Notes: generated by a model not told the origin, from the letters alone. Counted from the first letter of the stretch, positions 38,697-47,617 are shown. The stretch is DNA of 64,000 nt from Akkermansiaceae bacterium (GCA_015062005.1 SUVL01000001.1:62001-126000), one strand, 5' to 3'. Numbers and translations are program-made.

Positions 38697-40154
38697 ATGA
38701 GAGTTCGTAATTTCATCTATCCGCTGGTGGCCGCAATGTTGTTCGGGAATCTGAGTTCTGCTCAGGAGATTCCGGCTACCCCGGCAGCTCAGCAGGAAAC
38801 GAAGGAACAGCGCGATGCCCGCATGAAGTGGTGGCGCGATGCTAAGTTCGGGATGTTTATCCATTATGGATTGTATTCCGGCCTGGGCGGTTATTTCAAG
38901 GGCACGCCCGGTGGCGGCGAATGGATTCAGTGCAACCTGGGGCTGGACACAGATACCTACGCGGCGGAAGCTTTGCCGCTTTTCCAGCCGGCAGAAGGCT
39001 GCACGGAAGCCTGGGCGGAACTGGCCAAGGAAGCCGGTTGCCGCTATATGGTGCTCACCTCCAAGCATCACGAAGGTTTTGCGCTCTTTGATGCCATCAA
39101 CTCCGACTACTGCTCGGGCGCCGTGCTGGGGCGAGATATCGTAAAGGAGTTTACAGATTCCGCCCGCAAAGCCGGGATGAAGGTGGGCCTGTACCACAGC
39201 GTGATTGACTGGCACCAGCAGGATTACGACAATACCATCTGCCGCGACCTGTGCTACCCCGTGGGGCAGGAACGCATGCTGAAGGAAAAACAAATTCCCC
39301 GCAACCATGCCGCTTATCAGGAATATCTGCACACGCAGGTGCGCCAGTTGGTACGCAGTTATGGCCCCATCGACATCATGTGGTGGGATTACTCTCAGGG
39401 CAATCTCTCCGGCGAGGCCTGGAAGGCGCAGGAGCTCATGCAGACCTGCCGCGATGCCAATCCCGGTGTATTGTTCAACAACCGCCTGTATGCCTTCAGC
39501 GGCTTTGATCCCAGCCAGGATACCACTGCACTGGACTTTTCGCAGGGCGATTTCTCCACCCCGGAGAAACGCATTCCCCGCGAGGGTTACCCCGGCCGCG
39601 ACTGGGAAGCCTGCATGACCGTGGGCAACCGATGGGGTTTCCATCAGGATGACCACGAGCATTACAAGAGCCCGGAAACCATCATCTACCAACTCCAGGA
39701 ATGCGCCGCAAAGGGCGGCAACCTGTTGCTGAACATCGGGCCCAGAGCAGACGGTTCCATTCCGGAAGGTATAGTGGAGGTGTTCAAGCGTGTGGGCGCC
39801 TGGATGAAGGTGAACGGTGAGTCCATCTACAACAGCCGGCCGCTGGGGGATGTGCTCGATTTGCCGGAGAACCTCACTGGTTCCGTAGTGTGGGATGATA
39901 TCTACATCTTCCTGCCCAAGCGCGCACCCGGCGAGGAAGATATGGATTATGTGCTCAGTTTCCCTGCCAATCAGGTGAATGCGGTATTCCCCACCATTCT
40001 CGGCCTGGAGGAGTATGAGGTGACCATGGAGCGGGTGGAAGAAAAAGACGCAAACGGAGAAACTCAGTATTACCTTGATTTCATCATCCCAGCCGAGGTC
40101 TGGGAACAGTCCGTGGAGGGGCTCCCGGTCCTCAAACTCGGCTACGACGGTTAA
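38697..40154 (+). CDS. Secreted alpha-L-fucosidase, GH29
   Basis: A 485-residue glycoside hydrolase family 29 enzyme that releases L-fucose from glycans such as mucin. It has a signal peptide (MRVRNFIYPLVAAMLFGN, cleavage near SSA-QE). Characteristic stretches are WWRDAKFGMFIHYGLYS, YMVLTSKHHEGFALFD, GLYHSVIDWH and the nucleophile motif IDIMWWDYSQG (Asp231), followed by GNRWGFHQDD and GGNLLLNIGPRADGSIP. The C-terminal part is the usual beta-sandwich. In a gut Akkermansia-like organism it would act in mucin foraging; that is inference. Confidence 0.93.
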   Translation: MRVRNFIYPLVAAMLFGNLSSAQEIPATPAAQQETKEQRDARMKWWRDAKFGMFIHYGLYSGLGGYFKGTPGGGEWIQCNLGLDTDTYAAEALPLFQPAEGCTEAWAELAKEAGCRYMVLTSKHHEGFALFDAINSDYCSGAVLGRDIVKEFTDSARKAGMKVGLYHSVIDWHQQDYDNTICRDLCYPVGQERMLKEKQIPRNHAAYQEYLHTQVRQLVRSYGPIDIMWWDYSQGNLSGEAWKAQELMQTCRDANPGVLFNNRLYAFSGFDPSQDTTALDFSQGDFSTPEKRIPREGYPGRDWEACMTVGNRWGFHQDDHEHYKSPETIIYQLQECAAKGGNLLLNIGPRADGSIPEGIVEVFKRVGAWMKVNGESIYNSRPLGDVLDLPENLTGSVVWDDIYIFLPKRAPGEEDMDYVLSFPANQVNAVFPTILGLEEYEVTMERVEEKDANGETQYYLDFIIPAEVWEQSVEGLPVLKLGYDG

Positions 40155-40171
40155 CCTGCTTCAAACTCAAG

Positions 40172-40900
40172 ATGCCTTATTCCGCATACAGCCTGCCGCG
40201 TGTGGTGGCTCAGCAGTATATCCTTTCCTCGGTGCATGGTGAGGATGCCGATACCGTGACTTATGCTGCCACCCAGAAGAACATGAGCCGTGATGTACTG
40301 GTGCGCAGCCTGCGCCCGGCGGCCATGCAGGATGACCGCAAGGTGCGTTTCTTTGTGGAAACCGCGCGCTTGCAGGCGAGAATTGACCACCCGAACATCG
40401 CTGCACCTCTGGAATTGCTGGAGGCGGATGGCACCTGGCACCTGGCCATGGAGCGCATCAAGGGCGAACCGCTAGATATGATGGTGAACAGTGGCCGGGT
40501 GCTGCCGTCCATCGTCATCTGCGGGCTCTTGCAGCAGTTATGCCGCGTGTGCATTTACCTGGATATCGAGCGCGTAGCCTCCGTCCCGTTTGCCCTGGAG
40601 CATGCCTACCTCATGGACGTAGGCTTCCGGTTCGACAACATGGCACTGGCCGGCCCCCGCCCCCGGCATGCCAGCATGCGTTACCTTTCTGACGCCGCGC
40701 GTTTGATTGAGCCCGTGCTGGATATGGAATCCCCGCTGGCCGGGCACCTGCGCCGCGTGATGGTCCACATGCAGAACATCTCCACCTGGCGTCCTCTCAC
40801 CCCGGTTCTCTTTAATGAGGAACTCACTCGCCTGCAGATGGAGATGCTGCGAATCCAGGCTGGAGAAAAGGCGCTCGTCTCCAACGCATACACAAAATAA
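40172..40900 (+). CDS. Protein-kinase-like protein lacking catalytic motifs (probable pseudokinase)
   Basis: A 242-residue cytoplasmic protein. The first half follows a bacterial Ser/Thr kinase N-lobe: DVLVRSLRP where active kinases have VALKVL, RFFVETARLQARIDHPNIAA, DGTWHLAMERIKGEPLDMMV and the helix IVICGLLQQLCRVCIYLDIE. The catalytic HRDxKPxN loop and DFG are absent; the corresponding stretch reads VPFALEHAYLMDVGFRF. The ATP-anchoring lysine position appears to be arginine. It is 17 nt after the fucosidase gene. A scaffold or nucleotide-independent signalling role is possible, but no partner is visible. Confidence 0.55.
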   Translation: MPYSAYSLPRVVAQQYILSSVHGEDADTVTYAATQKNMSRDVLVRSLRPAAMQDDRKVRFFVETARLQARIDHPNIAAPLELLEADGTWHLAMERIKGEPLDMMVNSGRVLPSIVICGLLQQLCRVCIYLDIERVASVPFALEHAYLMDVGFRFDNMALAGPRPRHASMRYLSDAARLIEPVLDMESPLAGHLRRVMVHMQNISTWRPLTPVLFNEELTRLQMEMLRIQAGEKALVSNAYTK

Positions 40901-41006
40901 AAATACACCCTGCGCAAGGGAGGGCTGCAAGCCCGCAGAATTCAATTTAGTGAGTTTTTAGAGGTCCCCAATTCGTTATTCAAACGTGGATTCCCGGAAC
41001 GCGGCA

Positions 41007-41496
41007 CTATGAAAGGATACCGACAGGTGGTTCAACTCCCATGGCTCTATAGAGCTGCAATGCCTCACGAGCATCCTTAATTTCATTGCTCATCAAGGCG
41101 AAAAAGCCAAATCTCGCCTGAGCTTCCTGCATGACATCATGCTTGATTTCAACCTTTCTTCCCCCTTTCACCTTGCTGACCTTGAAATACTTGGAATAGG
41201 CTTTCTCATGAGCTTCAACTCTCGCGTCACTTTTTAGCTCTGAGCGCAGAGCTGCCATGCTCCTTAATCATGCGTTTGACATCAGCAAGCGTTGTAGAGA
41301 CAGCAATGAGAAACTTATAGTGATTCGCCAGCATGGCGTTTATATTGTCGCTGCTATATAATCCTCTATCCATCAATAACTTGACTTTATTTATACCAAG
41401 AGGAGCCACATTTGCCAGCAGTGTGCGCACCGTTTTTACATCCGGTATATTTCCGGCAAGTTTGCGGTAATAAAACGGTAAATTGGAAGATTCCCC
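41007..41496 (-). pseudogene. Remnant of an IS4/IS1634-type DDE transposase, truncated and frameshifted
   Basis: Two overlapping frames together give the middle of a transposase. One has PFYYRKLAGNIPDVKTVRTL and KVKLLMDRGLYSSDNINAML with the second catalytic Asp. The other continues after a +1 shift with ARVEAHEKAYSKYF and FGFFALMSNEIKDAREALQL. The N-terminal half with the first Asp is gone, homology ending near 41496, and the end with the catalytic Glu region is replaced by unrelated residues. No terminal repeats are found. It is a dead element inserted just downstream of tetR. Confidence 0.75.
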
Positions 41497-41568
41497 GGCA
41501 TGAGGCAGCGCAGACGGAAGCGGATTCGGAAGCCGCTCCCTTGCATGCACAAAACGCATCAGAAGAAT

Positions 41569-42189
41569 TCAGCTCTGGGAAGAAAGACGGAGCAGAGCCA
41601 CGGCATCGGCTGCAAGACGCCGGATGGCGGCCTCACGATTGGAAATGGCCGGGAGAGACCAGAGCGTGAAATCGTTGTGCGCCACGATGTTGAAATACAT
41701 ACCGCGGAGGGAGGTGAGGAACCAGAGCCAGTCACCGCGTTGCAAGCCGGGGAAGAAGGCTTGCACAGCCTCCTGCCACTCCTGAAGGGCGTAGGAATAG
41801 TGCGATTCGTACACATCGCGGGTGAGTTCAGGGTCCTCATAGCCCATCTTGTTGAGGAAGCAGAGCACCTCCTCCCCGCTGGCCACGGTATCATCCTGCC
41901 AGGAGGTAATGGGGGCGAGCAACCAAGAGCCGATGATGAGCTCCGGGTCGTTGCTCTCGCGGGCCTCCTCCAGCGCCGCAAGGCATACCTCATTGTACTG
42001 GGAGGAGAGGTAGGCGAGCGTATCGCGGTAGAGGTCGGCCTTGTGGCCGAAATGGTAGCGGATAAGGCCGATATTCACCCCGGCAGCGTTGGCGATATCG
42101 CGCACGGCAGCCCCCTCATAGCCCATGAGGGTGAACTGCTGCACGGCAGCGCGCATAATCTGCGCCTTGGTATCATCGGACTTACTCAT
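41569..42189 (-). CDS. TetR-family transcriptional regulator
   Basis: A 206-residue repressor-type protein. The N-terminal HTH is classical (IMRAAVQQFTLMGYEGAAVR, DIANAAGVNIGLIRYHFGHK). The C-terminal ligand domain is helical and aromatic-rich (YALQEWQEAVQAFFPGL, WLWFLTSLRGMYFNIV). It lies 14 nt after the lipoprotein gene, probably last in the operon. The spacer before its ATG contains a run of nine C on the coding strand. The IS remnant lies immediately downstream. Ligand unknown. Confidence 0.88.
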   Translation of the reverse strand: MSKSDDTKAQIMRAAVQQFTLMGYEGAAVRDIANAAGVNIGLIRYHFGHKADLYRDTLAYLSSQYNEVCLAALEEARESNDPELIIGSWLLAPITSWQDDTVASGEEVLCFLNKMGYEDPELTRDVYESHYSYALQEWQEAVQAFFPGLQRGDWLWFLTSLRGMYFNIVAHNDFTLWSLPAISNREAAIRRLAADAVALLRLSSQS

Positions 42190-42193
42190 GCCT

Positions 42194-42202
42194 GGGGGGG
42201 GG
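42194..42202 (-). repeat. Homopolymer G9/C9 tract before tetR
   Basis: Nine consecutive G on the plus strand (C on the coding strand) fill most of the 14-nt gap between the lipoprotein stop and the tetR ATG. Such tracts are prone to length change by slippage. Confidence 0.8.
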
Positions 42203-42203
42203 A

Positions 42204-43187
42204 TTAGCGGCGCTTTTTCTTTCTGGCTTCCTTTTCTTCCTGCTTTTTGTAGATGAAGTCACGGTCCTCCTTGCTGAAGCGGTGCAACTTGGTGCGGCTT
42301 ATCTTGCCACCGTATTCCTTGAGATAGACCATCTGGTGCTCCTCATCAAAACGCTGAAGGCGGGCAAAAAGCGTGACGTTGCCCGTGGCAGAAGACCAGG
42401 TGCGGTACCCCTTGGTGGCGAGTTTCTCCCGATACTCATCCATGTCCTTTTCGGCGTTGATGACACCCTCCTTCAGCAACGTTTCAATCTGCTGGGTAAA
42501 CTCGTTGTACCCGTCAATCCCCACCATGAACTTGCCATGGGGAGAAACCACGGCCAGTGCCGGCTTGCGCTTGAGCCCGTAGCGGCGAGCCAGGCGTTCG
42601 ATAGCCTCGCGGCTGTATTTGGCGGAACTGCGGGTGCGGTCATCAATGGAAGAGCCGGAATCAAGCTTGAGGCGCACCACGCGGTCGCGGCACCACTCAT
42701 TGAAGGCAGGAGTATCCAGCAATTCCTCACCCAGCAGAGAGCTTTTCGGCGCAATCACCGAATCATGGAACCAGATGATGAGCGGGCGGCACTCGCGGTG
42801 CGCCAGGCGGGTGGCGCGGCCGTAGCTGTCCAGCCAGCCATTGCCATTGCGGCGGGCTTCGAAAGCCGCGGTGATTCCCTCAATCTCGGCATCCGGGTTA
42901 TCCGGATCAGTGAAATAGACTTCGCCCTCGGCGCCGTTATCAATCTGCTCCAACTCCTCGGAGGTGGACACATTGTAACTCTGCGCATTCGGATCCACAG
43001 CACCACCGGTAAGCAGCGGATTCATACCAGGTATGGATGGCTCCTCAAACCCCATGCGCGGCTTATTCAGCTCCTCCGGACGCGGAACGGGAGTTTCCTC
43101 CACTTTTTCCTCCTGCTGAAGCAAGCTGCACGAGGCCAGCAGCCCCGCGCCGAGGCAAAGCATTGCTGTGCGGAACCGGCGCATCAT
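42204..43187 (-). CDS. Lipoprotein with thioredoxin-like domain and SHD1-like C-terminus
   Basis: A 327-residue lipoprotein with lipobox LLASC (Cys20). An acidic, proline-rich linker follows. The middle region (LAHRECRPLIIWFHDSVIAP, FNEWCRDRVVRLKLD, YGLKRKPALAVVSPHGKF) resembles a thioredoxin fold, but the CxxC site is absent. The end (ATGNVTLFARLQRFDEEHQM, VYLKEYGGKISRTKLHRFSK) resembles the SLA1-homology SHD1 domain common in Verrucomicrobia and Planctomycetes. The tail is Lys/Arg-rich. ATGA overlap couples it to mazG. Function unknown. Confidence 0.65.
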   Translation of the reverse strand: MMRRFRTAMLCLGAGLLASCSLLQQEEKVEETPVPRPEELNKPRMGFEEPSIPGMNPLLTGGAVDPNAQSYNVSTSEELEQIDNGAEGEVYFTDPDNPDAEIEGITAAFEARRNGNGWLDSYGRATRLAHRECRPLIIWFHDSVIAPKSSLLGEELLDTPAFNEWCRDRVVRLKLDSGSSIDDRTRSSAKYSREAIERLARRYGLKRKPALAVVSPHGKFMVGIDGYNEFTQQIETLLKEGVINAEKDMDEYREKLATKGYRTWSSATGNVTLFARLQRFDEEHQMVYLKEYGGKISRTKLHRFSKEDRDFIYKKQEEKEARKKKRR

Positions 43188-44002
43188 CCTTCTGTGCGTT
43201 TAACCGCCTGCCAGGCAGCCTCCATATCATCCTGCGAGGCGGCAGCCAGACTGATACCCTGCTCCTTCAACGCGGCTTCCACTGCATTGAAACGGCGCTC
43301 GAACTTGCGGTTGGCATTAAAAAGGGCGAGCTCCGGGTCCACCTTGCGGCGGCGGCAGAGGTTTACTACCACGAAGAGCAAATCCCCCAGTTCTTCGGCT
43401 ACATGCGGGTCGGCATCCGGCAAATCGAGAGTCTCGGCCACCTCATCCGTTTCCTCACGGATTTTATCCACCACTCCGGCGTGGTCGGGCCAGTCAAAAC
43501 CGACCTTGGCCACTTTTTTGGTAATTTTATATGCCTGAAGGAGGGAGGGCAGGCCCTTGCCACAGTCCTGAAGGTAGGGTTTATCCTCGATGGAATGCTC
43601 CTTGCGTTTGATGGCGTCCCACTGGGAGACCACCCCCTCCGCATCCTCCACAGCAGCGGAGCCGAACACATGCGGATGACGGCGCACAAGCTTGTCCGCC
43701 AGCTCCCGGGCCACTTCATTGATGCCGAAGCCGGCCTCCGGATTTTCCTGCGCCATTTCGGCGTGGAAGATGACTTGCAGCAGCACATCGCCCAGCTCCT
43801 CGCGCAGGTGTGCCCAATCGCGCTCGCGGATGGCATCAATACATTCGTAGCACTCCTCAATCAGGCTGCTGATGATGGAATCGTGCGTCTGCTCGGCATC
43901 CCAGGGGCAACCGCCGGGCTGCCGCAGGCGGTGCATGATGGCCACCGCGCGCTCTACCTGGCGTGCGGGCTCCTGGCAGTGAATCATCTCCTGCTCAGTC
44001 AT
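43184..44002 (-). CDS. mazG: Nucleoside triphosphate pyrophosphohydrolase MazG
   Basis: A 272-residue house-cleaning NTP pyrophosphatase that converts (d)NTPs to monophosphates. It has two MazG folds. The first carries LRQPGGCPWDAEQTHDS, SLIEECYECIDAI and REELGDVLLQVIFHAEMA with the metal-binding acidic residues, then RRHPHVFG. The second has VAEELGDLLFVVVNLCRRRK. Length and order match the E. coli type (263 aa). Its start overlaps the upstream gene's stop and its stop overlaps the lipoprotein start. Confidence 0.93.
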   Translation of the reverse strand: MTEQEMIHCQEPARQVERAVAIMHRLRQPGGCPWDAEQTHDSIISSLIEECYECIDAIRERDWAHLREELGDVLLQVIFHAEMAQENPEAGFGINEVARELADKLVRRHPHVFGSAAVEDAEGVVSQWDAIKRKEHSIEDKPYLQDCGKGLPSLLQAYKITKKVAKVGFDWPDHAGVVDKIREETDEVAETLDLPDADPHVAEELGDLLFVVVNLCRRRKVDPELALFNANRKFERRFNAVEAALKEQGISLAAASQDDMEAAWQAVKRTEG

Positions 44003-44301
44003 CTGGACTTACCGTTGCGGCGGTCGCGGCGCTCATTCGTGGCCTTGCCCGCCAGTATATCATCAATATGCTGCACCATATCCCAGGCCACGCGGCGGCG
44101 CTGGTACTTGCGCCAGAGCAAATCCCGCAGGGTCTGCCAGTGCTCTTCCGTGAAATCGGCCGGGGTGAACACTACTTCATCGCGCTGGGAGCGGCCCAGC
44201 TTGGGCGCCACCATCAGCTGCCACCAGCCACCGAAGTGCTGGGCTTCGTATACAACCTTGTTGCCATCGGCATCGCGGTCCTGCCAGGAGAACGTTTCCA
44301 T
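43999..44301 (-). CDS. Small basic protein of unknown function
   Basis: A 100-residue soluble protein, METFSWQDRDADGNKVVYEA at its start, with tryptophan-rich HFGGWWQLM and EEHWQTLRDLLWRKYQRRRV and a basic end (NERRDRRNGKSR). The stop overlaps the mazG start (ATGA). I recognise no family. The nucleic-acid-like charge and operon position are the only hints. Confidence 0.6.
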   Translation of the reverse strand: METFSWQDRDADGNKVVYEAQHFGGWWQLMVAPKLGRSQRDEVVFTPADFTEEHWQTLRDLLWRKYQRRRVAWDMVQHIDDILAGKATNERRDRRNGKSR

Positions 44302-44330
44302 CTGTTCGGGGGTCTGTTCGGGGTTAAAAC

Positions 44331-44879
44331 TTAGCGGCGTCCACGGCCCTGCTGCTTCATCTGGCGGTTGATGGCATTCACATCATCCTGCATGGTCGGG
44401 GCAATCTCCGTGACCGGGCCGGCGGTATTCAGCGAGACAATGAGGGGCTTGGAGCGGTTGCCCCGGTTATCATACTTATAAATCACGCGCTGCACCAGCT
44501 TACCCTGCGGGTGGGAGTACATGCGCTCCTCCACCAGGCGGGCGCGGCTGTCGTAGCCATAGGCCACCTTGTAAATGATATTCTTCTTGGTGTGGTCGTA
44601 GATGATGCAGCCCACCAGCTGGCCATATTTGCCCTCGGTGTAATCATTCACCGCGGCCAGGCGGCCGCTGGCTGTGTACGAAGAGCAACGCATGCCGCGC
44701 CAGCCCTTCTGGCGCTGGTAGATGGCACGGGTGCCATCCGGATGGCGCATCACGCGCACCAGATCACCGGTTTCGTTCATCACCTCCGCGCTCTGAGCCT
44801 GCACAGCGGGCACTGCAGCCGCCACAGCCACAGCGAAAAGGAACATCCATCGGCGAATCATGTTACTCATGCGGTTCAT
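44331..44879 (-). CDS. Secreted protein of unknown function
   Basis: A 182-residue protein with a signal peptide (MFLFAVAVAAAVPAVQAQSA). The rest has repeated Tyr/Gly-rich beta segments (MRHPDGTRAIYQRQKGW, GQLVGCIIYDHTKKNIIYKV, AYGYDSRARLVEERMY, VIYKYDNRGNRSKPL) reminiscent of RHS/YD-type or MORN-like strands. It lies 35 nt after hemL on the same strand. No family recognised. Confidence 0.6.
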   Translation of the reverse strand: MNRMSNMIRRWMFLFAVAVAAAVPAVQAQSAEVMNETGDLVRVMRHPDGTRAIYQRQKGWRGMRCSSYTASGRLAAVNDYTEGKYGQLVGCIIYDHTKKNIIYKVAYGYDSRARLVEERMYSHPQGKLVQRVIYKYDNRGNRSKPLIVSLNTAGPVTEIAPTMQDDVNAINRQMKQQGRGRR

Positions 44880-44914
44880 TGTACCTGTTCACGCTGGCCT
44901 TGGCAAGCGGAAAG

Positions 44915-46198
44915 TCAGTCTTTCGCGGCACGAAGGGCGCGATGCATGGCCGCCACCGTGGCATCGATATCCGCCTCCGTGTGCGCAGTAGAGATGAAGC
45001 CTGTCTCGTAGGGCGATGGCGCCACATATACCCCCTGCTCCAGCATGGCGTGGAAATAGCGGCGGAACATATCAAAATTACCACTCATGGCCGAATCCAG
45101 GTCATAAACCGGCTGCGTGGTGAAATGCAGGCAGAACATGGAACCATCGCGGATGAAGGTGAGCGGCAGATGCTCGTCGCGCAGGATGCGGCGCACCCCG
45201 TCCTCAAGCCGGGCACCGAGCTGCTCCAGGCGGGTGTATGAATCGTGCTGCTCCAGGTAATTCAGCTGGGCCAGCCCCGCCGCCATGGCCACGGGGTTGC
45301 CGCTCAGCGTGCCGGCCTGGTAGACCGGGCCCAGCGGAGACACGCAGTCCATAATCTCGCGGCGGCCGCCGAAGGCCCCCACAGGCAGACCGCCACCGAT
45401 AATCTTGCCCAGGGTCGTGATATCCGGAACAATTCCCAGCTTACCCTGCACACCGGCTGCGGAAATGCGGAAACCGGTCATCACCTCATCAAAAATCAGG
45501 AGGGCACCGTTCTTCTCCGTAATCTCACGCAGGAACTCCAGATACCCGGGCTTCGGCAGGTAGAAACCGGCATTCCCCGGGAAGGGCTCCACAATGAGGC
45601 CGGCAATCTCGCCCGGATGCTGAGCAAAAGCCCGTTCCACCGCCGCCCGGTCATTGTACGGCAGCACGATGGTGAGGTTCGCAAACTCAGCAGGCACACC
45701 GGCGCTGTCCGGCTCTCCATGCGTGAGCGCACCGCTGCCCGCCGCCACCAGCAGGCTATCCACATGCCCATGGTAGCAGCCGGCAAACTTAATGATATAC
45801 TTGCGCCCGGTATAACCACGGGCGAGACGCACCGCGCTCATGGTGGCCTCTGTGCCACTGTTGGTCATGCGCACCTTCTCGATGCTGGGAACCCAGCGAC
45901 AGACGGTCTCGGCCATATCCACCTCAATGCGGGTGGGAATACCATAGCCCAGCCCCTGCGGCACCGCCGCCTGCACGGCAGAAATCACGCACTCCGGCGC
46001 GTGCCCCAGAATAGCCGGTCCCCAGGTGCCCACGTAGTCGATATACTGCCGGCCATCCTCATCCGTGAGGTGCGCCCCCGCAGCCTTTGCCACGAAAAAC
46101 GGAGCCCTCTCCAGCCGCCGGAACGCACGCACCGGCGAATTCACACCACCGGGAATCACCCGGCACGCCCGCTCAAATAATTCTTCGGAAATCGACAT
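44915..46198 (-). CDS. hemL: Glutamate-1-semialdehyde 2,1-aminomutase
   Basis: A 427-residue PLP enzyme that makes 5-aminolevulinate from glutamate semialdehyde for heme. It shows RVIPGGVNSPVRAF, YIDYVGTWGPAILGHAP, NSGTEATMSAVRLARGYTGR, FAGCYHGHVD, LLIFDEVMTGFR and the PLP lysine in TLGKIIGGGLPVGAFGG, with full family length. The start is 5 nt after the permease stop. Confidence 0.96.
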   Translation of the reverse strand: MSISEELFERACRVIPGGVNSPVRAFRRLERAPFFVAKAAGAHLTDEDGRQYIDYVGTWGPAILGHAPECVISAVQAAVPQGLGYGIPTRIEVDMAETVCRWVPSIEKVRMTNSGTEATMSAVRLARGYTGRKYIIKFAGCYHGHVDSLLVAAGSGALTHGEPDSAGVPAEFANLTIVLPYNDRAAVERAFAQHPGEIAGLIVEPFPGNAGFYLPKPGYLEFLREITEKNGALLIFDEVMTGFRISAAGVQGKLGIVPDITTLGKIIGGGLPVGAFGGRREIMDCVSPLGPVYQAGTLSGNPVAMAAGLAQLNYLEQHDSYTRLEQLGARLEDGVRRILRDEHLPLTFIRDGSMFCLHFTTQPVYDLDSAMSGNFDMFRRYFHAMLEQGVYVAPSPYETGFISTAHTEADIDATVAAMHRALRAAKD

Positions 46199-46203
46199 AA
46201 TAA

Positions 46204-47499
46204 TTACAGATAACGCAGCCAGAGGTAGATGGCGGAAATCCCGATGCTCATGAACATGAGCGGGAAACCGATGACGAAGTACTGCATGAAGCTCACGCGC
46301 AGGTTATGCTGGCGGGCCAGGCCCAGGGCCACCACATTGGCACTGGCGCCGATGACGGTACCATTGCCACCAAGACAGGCTCCCAGGGAGAGCGCCCACC
46401 AGAGAGGCTCCAGATTCTCATAGCCCATGGCGCCCATATCCTGCACCAGCGGAATCATGGTAGCCACAAAGGGGATGTTATCCACAAAGGCACTCATGAT
46501 GGCGCTGAGCCAGAGCACGCTCATGGTGGTGGCTACCGGTTCACCACCGGTGAGCTGCATGGTTTGCGCGGCCATCCAGTTGATGATGCCGTTCACCTCC
46601 AGGCCACCCACCAGCACAAACAGGCCCACGAAGAAGAAGATGGTGGTCCACTCCACCTTGGACAGGATGAGCTCCAGCGCTTTCTCGCGGTCGGGCATGG
46701 TAAGCAGCAGCAGAAGCGAAGCACCGGTCACCGCAATGGTTCCACTCTCAAGCCCCCAGTGGGGAATGAGACCGTGGCTGCAGAACAGAAGAATCGTGAA
46801 CGCCAGCGTAAACAGGCAGCGCCACAGCAGTTTCGGGCTGCGAATCAGCCCCGAAAGCTTGATGTTCATGATGCGGTTGTGATTCTTGCTCACCTTGGCA
46901 AATTCCTTGCGGTACAGGAAAATCAGGATCGCCACTGTCAGCACGAAGGAAATCAGACAGGGAATGAAAAGATTGATAATGAAATCATTAAAGCTCAGCT
47001 CCTTCACCTGGCTGGCAATCATGATGTTGGGCGGGTCGCCAATCATGGTGCAGGTGCCGCCTATATTGGATGCCAGAATCTGCGCTATAACGAAGGGCAG
47101 CGGCGAAATTTTGAGGTCCCTGGTCAGAGTGAAGGTAATCGGCACCGTGAGCAGCACCGTGGTCACGTTGTCCAGAAAGGCGGAACACCCCGCCACCATC
47201 ACCGAAAGAGCGATGAGCAGAGCCACCGGATTGCCGTTTGTCTTCTGCGCCGCCCACACGGAAAGGAAACGGAAAACGCCGGTCTTGCTGAGCACCAGCA
47301 CCTGAATCATCATGCCGATGAGCAGCGCCAGCGTATTGAAATCGATGTGCTCGATTGCCTGCTGCTGGCTGATAACCCCGCCAAGCACCATGAGCATGGC
47401 GCCGAACAAGGCTATGACCGTGCGCTGCACCTTCTCGGAAACAATCAGTGCGTAAGTAATCAGGAAAATGACAAGTGCGGCTGTGACGTGATACGACAT
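46204..47499 (-). CDS. NhaD/ArsB-type ion permease (probable Na+/H+ antiporter)
   Basis: A 431-residue polytopic protein of the ion-transporter superfamily with about 11-12 helices. Motifs are FNTLALLIGMMIQVLVLSKT, CSAFLDNVTTVLLTVPITF, LASNIGGTCTMIGDPPNIMI in the first half and SAIMSAFVDNIPFVATMIPL, LGACLGGNGTVIGASANVVA in the second; these paired motifs are typical of NhaD and ArsB proteins. Na+/H+ exchange is the likely role but anion transport cannot be excluded. MSYHVTAAL at 47499 is chosen because the longer frame includes its own promoter. Confidence 0.85.
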   Translation of the reverse strand: MSYHVTAALVIFLITYALIVSEKVQRTVIALFGAMLMVLGGVISQQQAIEHIDFNTLALLIGMMIQVLVLSKTGVFRFLSVWAAQKTNGNPVALLIALSVMVAGCSAFLDNVTTVLLTVPITFTLTRDLKISPLPFVIAQILASNIGGTCTMIGDPPNIMIASQVKELSFNDFIINLFIPCLISFVLTVAILIFLYRKEFAKVSKNHNRIMNIKLSGLIRSPKLLWRCLFTLAFTILLFCSHGLIPHWGLESGTIAVTGASLLLLLTMPDREKALELILSKVEWTTIFFFVGLFVLVGGLEVNGIINWMAAQTMQLTGGEPVATTMSVLWLSAIMSAFVDNIPFVATMIPLVQDMGAMGYENLEPLWWALSLGACLGGNGTVIGASANVVALGLARQHNLRVSFMQYFVIGFPLMFMSIGISAIYLWLRYL

Positions 47500-47517
47500 A
47501 GAAAAAAGCGGTCTGAG

Positions 47518-47546
47518 AAAGTACACCCACAGGATGATTTTGGCAA
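47518..47546 (-). promoter_or_regulatory. Promoter of the permease-hemL operon
   Basis: On the minus strand -35 TTGCCA (47541-47546), 17-bp spacer, -10 TACTTT (47518-47523). The leader is about 11 nt. It is back to back with the lpxC promoter. Confidence 0.7.
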
Positions 47547-47617
47547 GCTTTTTCTGCATGCGCGCCCGAATTCTACATTCCCCACAAACTAACTTGGTGA
47601 AAAAAGCCAGATTTTAC

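Noticed and set aside
41227..41258. Programmed frameshift joining the two transposase halves
   Set aside because: The join would need a +1 shift, the sequence lacks a standard slippery heptamer, and both ends of the gene are missing, so decay is more likely.
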